From the NCBI GenBank assembly GCA_947044405.1, contig CAMRHE010000358.1:186001-250000 (forward strand): a stretch of DNA of 64,000 nt, in the 5' to 3' direction. The position numbers and the translations under genes are program-made. Below, piece by piece: positions 57,760 through 64,000 of the stretch. This DNA comes from Leptodactylus fallax. Lineage: Eukaryota; Chordata; Amphibia; Anura; Leptodactylidae. The notes beneath the pieces are model-generated. The model was not told where the DNA came from, ran no database searches, and saw nothing but the letters and a program-made list of their open reading frames with translations. Position 1 is the stretch's first letter. Every line of letters begins with the position of its first letter.

Positions 57760-58186
57760 TGTGACAACTTGGGGAATTAGACTCAAAATGGCGGCTTTTC
57801 CTGGTCCGGACAGCGGTGGCTCGTGGTACTGGGCGCCGGAAAGATAGTGTTCAGACGGTCCAAGTGTAAAATAAAACTGGCTTTATTCAGTTTAACTGCA
57901 ACATAACAAAACAACAAAAAACCTAGGCCACAGTTAGGGCACTAACTCACTCCTTGAGCCCCTAACTAACCGGACTACTGCTCAGCTCCAGCAACAGTCC
58001 CCTGTGGACCCCAGCCCTTCTGGGACAGAGCGTCTCTCTCTGTCCTAAGCTGGTCCACCATCTCCTGCTCCCTGCAGGATACTCCAGCCTTCTGGAGTTA
58101 CGCGCCCCACCCAAAGGTGTGGCTGAGGGCCTTTTCAGGGCTGGCCTGGGTCGCTCCCTAGCGCCCTCTAGGTTCACATACTCACA
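57760..58186 (-). repeat. 3' LTR of element B
   Basis: 427 bp, about 98% identical to 62414-62840 by eye (roughly eight or nine differences). In sense orientation ctgaataaagcc supplies AATAAA. It contains caaaatggcggc, a perfect YY1-type core. Its right flank, in sense gagggggagggta, is the polypurine tract. Confidence 0.93.
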
Positions 58187-58202
58187 TACCCTCCCCCTCA
58201 GC
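58187..58202 (-). promoter_or_regulatory. Polypurine tract of element B
   Basis: Sense sequence gctgagggggagggta abuts the 3' LTR and matches the tract of element A. Confidence 0.85.
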
Positions 58203-58221
58203 TCACTACCCATGGAGTGAG

Positions 58222-59601
58222 CTACAATGGGACGAGTCCCTCTTCAACCATGCATGCCTGTCCAGTGTCTCTCCAGAAGTCCCAATCTGGCGGTTTCTTC
58301 TTCCAAATTCCGCTCCATCGAGTTTTCCGTTTTCTTCTCACTTTAAATGCTACGCCAAGATCCTGGCCATTCTGTGCAAAGGCAAGTTTTACTTCATCAC
58401 CTTCACAATTCGCCATACAGGGGATCGCATCATTTTCATCCCATTTCTCGCCATAGTCTTCAGCCATCCCATTGCATGACTTTGATTCCTTTGGTGAATA
58501 GCCGTAAGAATCTTCATCTTCTCCTATCATGAATCCACAAGAGCTCAGAGACCAACTAACACGTACTTCATGCACATCAATGTCTTTAGAGTATAATTGT
58601 TTCACGGGTACTTTTTCCATAACCTTCATCTCAAAGCAAACTTTGCCATCACCATCAAGGCTTAGAAGTTTAGGAGACATAGGCTGCTTGCTCTTCTCTT
58701 TGTTTGAGATACACAAGCTCTGTACTGCAATATCTTCTCCTTCTGCACGAGGGCCATACCGTACACCCTCACATAATAGATCACGCTGAACTACATTTTC
58801 TGGCATGTCTTTAACAACTGTCACATCATTGGTGACATGTAACCATCTCTTACTTCTGCATGCAAATGACGGCTGCTCAGTCTCTGCATTAGAACCTCTA
58901 CCACGGTTACTTCCATTAGTTAGGGACATAGCAACATTGTATCTCAGCCTCTTCTTGTTGCTACTAGCATCAGGCGGTAAAACAACTTCTGCCTCTTCTC
59001 TTCTTTTTGGGTTGACTGTATTACTTCCTGACTTCCCCTTCACAGACAACATGGAGTCATTATTCACCATTTGTCCGCCAGACATTTGGCTAGAGACAGG
59101 CACAGCAACACCTTTATCCACAATGGCTTCAGACACTTTAGCTGTTGGGACAACATATGCGTGGTCAGTCTTCTTACGGACTCTTGTTCCACACTTTTGA
59201 TGGCCCTTCACCTTATTTACCATCTCACAGCCCTCTAGGCTTTGGACCTCATTGGTTTGAAGCTGGACCCACTCTGTCACAGGCAGTGTGTGACCAATCA
59301 CAGTTTCTTCTGCTGTTGGACCTTCTTTGGCCTCCTCACATTTTGCAGGAAGTCCCCCTTTAGCAGCATCTTCCTGGGGAACTATACCCTCTACTTGACG
59401 TTTTACCAAATCACGTGGTTTCATCATAATCTGATCATTGGCATAAACATCAGTGGACAGTTCTATCTGACTTAATGATTCTCCTTTCTCTGCCTCTATG
59501 CTGGCAGCTTTCTCCACTTCTAACGCCTTCTGTAGCGCACAAATCTCTGATTCCAGCTCCGGAACTTTCTTCATTGACGCATTTTTCTGTGCAGCTTCCA
59601 T
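58222..59601 (-). pseudogene. Unknown segment plus hnRNP U-like SPRY domain in element B
   Basis: 459 codons without a stop. Residues 1-40 continue the coiled coil ([20 protein letters not shown]). Residues about 45-255 are unrecognised and differ from element A. Residues 258-300 ([18 protein letters not shown]...) are again shared with A. Residues 316-421 are the SPRY domain: [60 protein letters not shown] and [11 protein letters not shown]. The tail [17 protein letters not shown] matches A. A 459-codon open frame is long for a dead element, so it may have been maintained until recently. Confidence 0.87.
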
Positions 59602-59612
59602 CTCAGTTTTTA

Positions 59613-59831
59613 CTAGTGCACCTTGCAGCTCTGATCTTTAGAGGTTAACAGGTTCTGCAGCGAGTCTCTCTCAGCTTCTAGTGCTGCCAGCTTTGAAGAT
59701 AGTGCAGATGCCGACTGTTCAATATTGGATAAAGACTGCTGCAATCGATCCAATTCTTCTCTTTTAGATTCCACTTCGGTTTTTAACTGTTCAATCTGAA
59801 AAGTGCGCTCTTCCAACTTTATTTCTGACAC
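59613..59831 (-). pseudogene. HIP1R-like remnant in element B
   Basis: [20 protein letters not shown] and [15 protein letters not shown] match the start of the HIP1R-like part in A (about its residues 113-166). Sequence then jumps to the point corresponding to 'LQVAIVKTEMEA' in A, removing some 225 residues including the I/LWEQ start. Short shared blocks at the two sides (agctgc/atctgc) could have guided the deletion or a template jump. Confidence 0.8.
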
Positions 59832-60927
59832 GCTTCACTTGATCCATCTGAAACTCCAGCTGTTTCTTGATGCGTGCAATTTCCTCCTGCTTGTTCACTT
59901 GCACCTTTAGTTTAGCAACAAGCATTTTTAGATCTACAATCTCAGCAGATAAATTAGACAGGTTTCCCTCAAACTGAATCCTCATGTCTTCTATCTGGAG
60001 GTCCAATTCTCTCTTGGCCTTTTCCAGCTTGTCATAAGCATTAGCTTTGTTCTCATACAATATCTGCACAGATTCCAGGTTTTTCTCAACTTCATCCTTG
60101 GAGCTAACCAAATCCTCCATTTCAGTGCGCAGTTGCTTGTTGAGCCTCTCTAACTCGGCCTTCAATTCAAGGGCCTCTTCTAGGGAGCGAGCCAAGGCAA
60201 GAGCTTTGGTCTCTTTTCCACTAGCCTCTGCTTCAGCACGGTCACGTTCTTCTGCTTATCTAGCAGAAAGAGTCTTCTCTTCACCAAGCAGCTGATCAAA
60301 CTTTTTCTGCTTCCTTTCCAAATTTGACACAATCCGACGTTGATGATCACGATCTACACCTACATCATCTAGTTCCTGCTGAAGTCTACTTTTCGTCTTC
60401 TCAAGTTTGTCATAAGCAGCAACCTTCTCCTCAAACCGTTGATTTGTAGCTTCTAGCTCCTTTTGCAACTTTTCCTTTAGCTCTTCAACAGAGTCCAAGG
60501 ACCCAATACTATCCTCCATTTTTTTCTTCATATCAGTCGCCTGAGCCTGTAGTGTTGAAATCTGCTTTGTCAAATCTCTTTTTGCTATCTCCTCTTCCTC
60601 TAGTTGCTCAAGGAAACTACTTTTCTCATCTTCCATTTGTTTTAGTTTTGTACTAAGGTCAAGCTTCTGACGGGTTTCTTCTTGCAAAAGTTCCTGAGTG
60701 TCATGAAGCTGAGATTCTAGTGTAGAAAAATCTTTGGAAAGTTTGATAAACCTGCTGTCTGCTTGAGAAAGAAGCCCTGTGACATTATTCAATTCCACCT
60801 GCAGTCTGTTTGCCTTGTCTAGCAGTTCTGCTTGAAACCTGTCCCCTTCTGTGACTTTTAGTTGCATCACTTGAAATTGAGTCTCTACTTTTTTGTGACT
60901 CTCCTGTAAGGTTTGCACTTTGAGCAT
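59791..60927 (-). pseudogene. Non-muscle myosin II rod segment captured in element B
   Basis: Two open pieces in one frame (60256-60927 and 59791-60195) separated by a single TAA at 60256-60258 where myosin has Tyr. Clear myosin-II tail: [98 protein letters not shown] and [15 protein letters not shown]. The VTGLLSQ and LSTKLKQ details point to MYH9-like rather than MYH10 or muscle forms. About 280 residues of rod without introns or motor domain. The flanks (TLQESHK on one side, EVEKNLE on the other) are adjacent in element A, so this is a clean insertion relative to A. Confidence 0.9.
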
Positions 60928-61612
60928 GGACAGACAACATCTCCATCAATTCTTTGTCTTTATTTTGCACCAAAACAGACAACTTCTCATTATCTTCACA
61001 AGATCCTGACAGCGCCCTCTCCAGGCTACATATTCTAGCTTTGAGTTCCCTTTCTCTTTGTTCCAGAACTCCAGCTCTGCTTTGCCATTCGTGGATTTCA
61101 CCATTTAGGCGAACTTGATGCAAGTTTTGCTCTGACTGCAATGTCTGCACTACAGACTCTAAATCATTCTCTCGGTCAGACACCTCCTTCCTCAGCTCGG
61201 CAATTTCATTTTCTTTGTCAGTTAATGCAGCCGAAAGTTTTTCACACATCCTGACTTGGTCATCCAGACATTCTGACTGACTCTGCAAAAATTCACTTCT
61301 CTCATGTTTAGCAGTTTCAAGGTCATCTCTTAATTTTTCAATGACACTCTCTTTGGCAATGGAGTCTTGAACATGCTGCTCCTTTAAATCCTGCAACTGC
61401 TTCTCAAGCACTTGCTTTTGCTCTACACTCTGTATAACTTTATTAGATAGAGCACATTTCATTTCAGCAAACTCCTTATTAGTGACACAGTCCACTCCAG
61501 GCAAACCCAGTACCACATTTTCACAATGACTAGGATATAACCTCTTCATAGAGTCAAGCTCATTCTTTAACTTAAGGTTCTCTTTTCTGATACCAAAAGC
61601 TGCCATTTCCAA
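60915..61612 (-). pseudogene. N-terminal coiled coil of the element B chimera, main part
   Basis: Open frame with KQVLEKQLQDLKEQHVQDSI, LTDKENEIAELRKEVSDREN, LEQRERELKARICSLERALS and [18 protein letters not shown]. The match to the same region of A is close. Source gene unknown. The frame runs on into shifted myosin sequence (60785-60914), so a frameshift lies at the myosin junction. Confidence 0.7.
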
Positions 61613-61920
61613 TCAGATATTTCATTCTCATACCTGAACCTGATGGTTTTAATCTCATCTTGAAGCTGTTGCACCATAATATTTTCATCTTTGGCGCTTT
61701 CATGCACTCCAGTATGAGACATATAGTCAGCAGGGACATATTCAATCATAGAACAGAAAAGAAAAACTGAGTCACCATCATGCAACCCTTTATCTTTACT
61801 TGCACTCCACATGATCTGTTCCAGGTTTTGTCTCTCTCTGCATTCAGACTGCTGCACTAATAAACCTGTGCATAACTTCTCTGCTTTTTTACAAGCTGAA
61901 ATTCTCTTTTTCTTGCCCAT
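61567..61920 (-). pseudogene. Start of the element B chimera
   Basis: ATG at 61920 (MGKKKRISACKKAEKLCTGL), 117 codons, same start as element A. A frameshift near 61580 (after YENEISDWKWQ) separates it from the coiled coil that follows. No Cys-His box or other retroviral gag signature is seen. Confidence 0.7.
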
Positions 61921-62393
61921 GGTTTACTAACAAGATTACACAATATTCCACAGCAACCTTGGGTTCAACCGGCAGCAACTTTTTGCTATCTTCTGCAGTC
62001 ACATGTATTCAAACAGTTAACTTATGTGGCACTACAACAACCAGCATTTTCTTCTGTCTTCCACAGAAAACACCAACATGGCACCATAGCCTTTCACATA
62101 GACTTGTTTGCAATATCCAGCTTCTATACACATTGCATACTTTCTTGCCAACAGCAAGCACTTTACAGACTTCGGTACCACAGTATACACAAAGTCCATT
62201 CCCTGTATTCCTCTTCCAGAGTTTTACTTTCACCAGTTTTTGCACACACTTTGCTATGTTGCAATTCACTCACCCCTTCCTGGGCTTCTCAGTTGAAATC
62301 ACCGATTTCTTCCAGCTGTAGGCCACAATGCACACTTAGCAGTACTGCAGTCACCAACCACTTGTCTTCCAGGACTTGCGTGGATCTCTTCTG
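61921..62393 (-). other. Leader region of element B
   Basis: Non-coding sequence between the candidate primer-binding site and the first ATG, similar to 32818-33209 in element A except for an extra block of about 60-90 bp (near 62140-62220). Confidence 0.6.
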
Positions 62394-62411
62394 CCCGAAT
62401 CCGTAGCACCA
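62394..62411 (-). promoter_or_regulatory. Candidate primer-binding site of element B
   Basis: Sense TGGTGCTACGGATTCGGG, two bases after the 5' LTR. It differs from the element A site by two bases. Confidence 0.55.
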
Positions 62412-62413
62412 TA

Positions 62414-62840
62414 TGTGACAACTTGGGGAATTAGACTCAAAATGGCGGCTTTTCCTGGTCCGGACAGCGGTGATTCGTGGTACTGGGCGCCGGAAAGATA
62501 GCGTTCAGACGGTCCAAGTGTAAAATAAAACTGGCTTTATTCAGTTTAACTGCAACATAACAAAACAACAAAAAACCTAGGCCACAGTTAGGGCACTAAC
62601 TCACTCCTTGAGCCCCTAACTAGCCTGACTATTGCTCAGCTCCAGCAACAGTCCCCTGTGGACCCCAGCCCTTCTGGGACAGAGCGTCTCTCTCTGTCCT
62701 AAGCTGGTCCACCATCTCCTGCTCCCTGCAGGATACTCCAGCCTTCTGGAGTTACGCGCCCCACCCAAAGGTGTGGCTGAGGGCCTTTTCAGGGCTGGTC
62801 TGGGTCGCTCTCTAGCGCCCTCTAGGTTCACATACTCACA
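62414..62840 (-). repeat. 5' LTR of element B
   Basis: 427-bp partner of the LTR at 57760-58186, in the same orientation, with the same AATAAA and caaaatggcggc features. Confidence 0.93.
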
Positions 62841-63114
62841 ATAGGTAGACCTCAACTATGAGAGACAAAATGAGAAAACATGTCTAGAAAATCATATAGT
62901 CTGATTTTTTAAGAATTTATTTGCAAATTATGGTGGAAAATAAGTATTTGGTCACCTACAAACAAACAAGATTTCTGGCTCTCACAGACCTGTAACAACT
63001 TCTTTAAGAGGCTCCTCTGTCCTCCATCATTACCTATAGTAATGCACCTGTTTGAAATTGTTATCAGTACAAAAGACACCTGTCCACAACCTCAAACAGT
63101 CAAACTCCAAACTC

Positions 63115-64000
63115 CACTATGGTGAAGACCCCAGAAACAAAATTGTAGACCTGCACCAGGCTGGGAAGACTGAATCTGCAATAGGCAAGCAGCTTGGTGT
63201 GAAGAAATCAACTGTGGGACCAATAATTAGAAAATGGAAGGCATATAAGACCACTGATAATCTCCCTCGATCAGGGGCTCCATGCAAGATCTCACCCCGT
63301 GGGGTCAAAATGATCACAAGAACGGTGAGCAAAAATCCCAGAACCACACAGGGGGGACCTAGTGAATGACCTGCAGAAAGCTGGGACTAACATAACAAGG
63401 GCTACCGTCAGTAACACACTATGCCGCCAGGGACTCAGATCCTGCAGTGCCAGACGTGTCCCTCTGCTTAACCCAGTAAATATCCGGGCCCGTCTGAAGT
63501 TTGCTAGAGAGCATTTGGATGTTCCAGAAGAGTATTGGGAGAATGTCATATGGTCAGATGAAACCAAAGTAGAACTGTTTGGTAGAAACGCAACTCGTCA
63601 TGTTTGGAGGAGAGTGAATGCTGAGTTGCATCCAAAGAACACCATACCTACTGTGAAGCATGGGGGTGGCAACATCATGCTTTGGGGCTGTTTCTCTGCA
63701 AATGGAACAGGACGACTGATCCGTGTACATGAAAGAATGAATGGGGCCATGTATTGTGAGATTTTGAGTGCAAACCTCCTTCCATCAGCAAGGGCATTGA
63801 AGATGAAACGTGGCTGCGTCTTTCAGCATGACAATGATCCCAAGCACACTGCCACGGCAATGAAGGAGTGGCTTCGTAAGAAGCATTTCAAGGTCCTGGA
63901 GTGGCCTAGCTAGTCTCCAGATCTCAACCCCATAGAAAACCTTTGGAGGGAGTTGAACGTCCGTGTTGCCCAGCGACAGCCCCAAAACATCACTGCTCTA
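63115..64000 (+). pseudogene. Tc1 transposase (T3 copy 3), broken, cut by window end
   Basis: The start region (near ATG 63119) has a small deletion. [20 protein letters not shown] followed by [16 protein letters not shown] is the first helix-turn-helix; a 1-bp insertion at the G-run near 63345 shifts the frame. The next frame (63362-63913) holds [10 protein letters not shown] and [16 protein letters not shown] at 63911-63913 replaces the Gln before [11 protein letters not shown]. The C-terminus lies beyond the window. Confidence 0.9.

Larger units (their letters stand above)
57760..62840 (-). mobile_element. LTR element B carrying a larger host-gene chimera
   Basis: 5081 bp with 427-bp LTRs, TGTG...CACA ends and the target duplication atag (57756-57759 and 62841-62844). 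The uninterrupted Tc1 sequence at 21.98 kb confirms the empty site. Sense is minus. The interior has the same first coiled coil and hnRNP U-like SPRY as element A, plus a non-muscle myosin rod that A lacks; it lacks most of the HIP1R part that A keeps. No gag-pol is recognised. Confidence 0.93.
57669..64000 (+). mobile_element. Tc1-like transposon (T3, copy 3) split by LTR element B; runs off the window
   Basis: The left end (TA at 57669, then cagtggggaataaaagtatt) runs to 57759, is interrupted by element B, and resumes at 62841 (ataggtagacctcaactatg). Joined across one copy of the duplicated atag, the sequence matches the right terminal repeat of the 21-22-kb copy in reverse. The transposase follows and continues past 64000. 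Confidence 0.93.

Noticed and set aside
58217..62406. Plus-strand open frames across LTR element B
   Set aside because: Antisense shadows of the minus-strand captured sequences.

Overview
The window looks like repeat-dense intergenic or intronic DNA of a vertebrate, most probably an anuran amphibian. That placement is an inference from the repeat mix: many Tc1-type transposons, a tyrosine-recombinase DIRS retrotransposon, numerous Penelope-like (PLE) fragments with hammerhead-like motifs, TTAA-flanked non-autonomous elements, a degenerate ZMYM/hAT-like transposase, and vertebrate-type captured exons. I see no intact host protein-coding gene, no tRNA or rRNA gene and no CRISPR array. Almost everything assignable is mobile DNA, much of it nested.

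Layout. 0.6-2.5 kb: degenerate Tc1 copy. 3.8-6.5 kb: PLE terminal sequences with hammerhead-like motifs. 8.4-11.7 kb: short interspersed repeats. 11.7-17.8 kb: PLE 5' fragment, a large hairpin-forming inverted repeat, a broken transposase-like gene of a family I know but cannot place, and a PLE endonuclease tail. 17.8-19.4 kb: Tc1 copy with two nonsense codons. 19.4-21.1 kb: PLE with a GIY-YIG domain. 21.1-22.1 kb: truncated Tc1. 23.3-23.8 kb: second transposase-like fragment. 26.1-27.7 kb: complete Tc1 with an intact gene. 29.2-33.6 kb: LTR element A. 35-42 kb: a short tandem array split by an inverted PLE pair, which is itself invaded by two Tc1 copies and a TTAA element. 43.4-45.8 kb: ZMYM/hAT-like pseudogene split by a second intact Tc1. 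45.8-51.2 kb: DIRS element. 53.4-54.1 kb: Tc1 fragment. 54.9-57.3 kb: related minisatellites. 57.7-64 kb: Tc1 copy split by LTR element B.

The most striking content is the pair of LTR elements (A, 29239-33618; B, 57760-62840), both on the minus strand. Each has TG...CA LTRs, a 4-bp target duplication, a candidate primer-binding site and a polypurine tract. Instead of recognisable gag-pol they carry an intronless, now frameshifted chimera of host-like sequences: a coiled coil of unknown origin, a HIP1R segment (core part best seen in A), a non-muscle myosin II rod (only in B) and an hnRNP U-like SPRY domain (both). Two diverged copies sharing the same junctions mean the chimera itself was mobilised. 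I consider this the best candidate for an undescribed system.

A second theme is about ten hammerhead-ribozyme-like motifs, mostly at PLE termini. A third is transposon density: nine Tc1-type copies from six families, two of them with full-length open transposases and matching terminal repeats.
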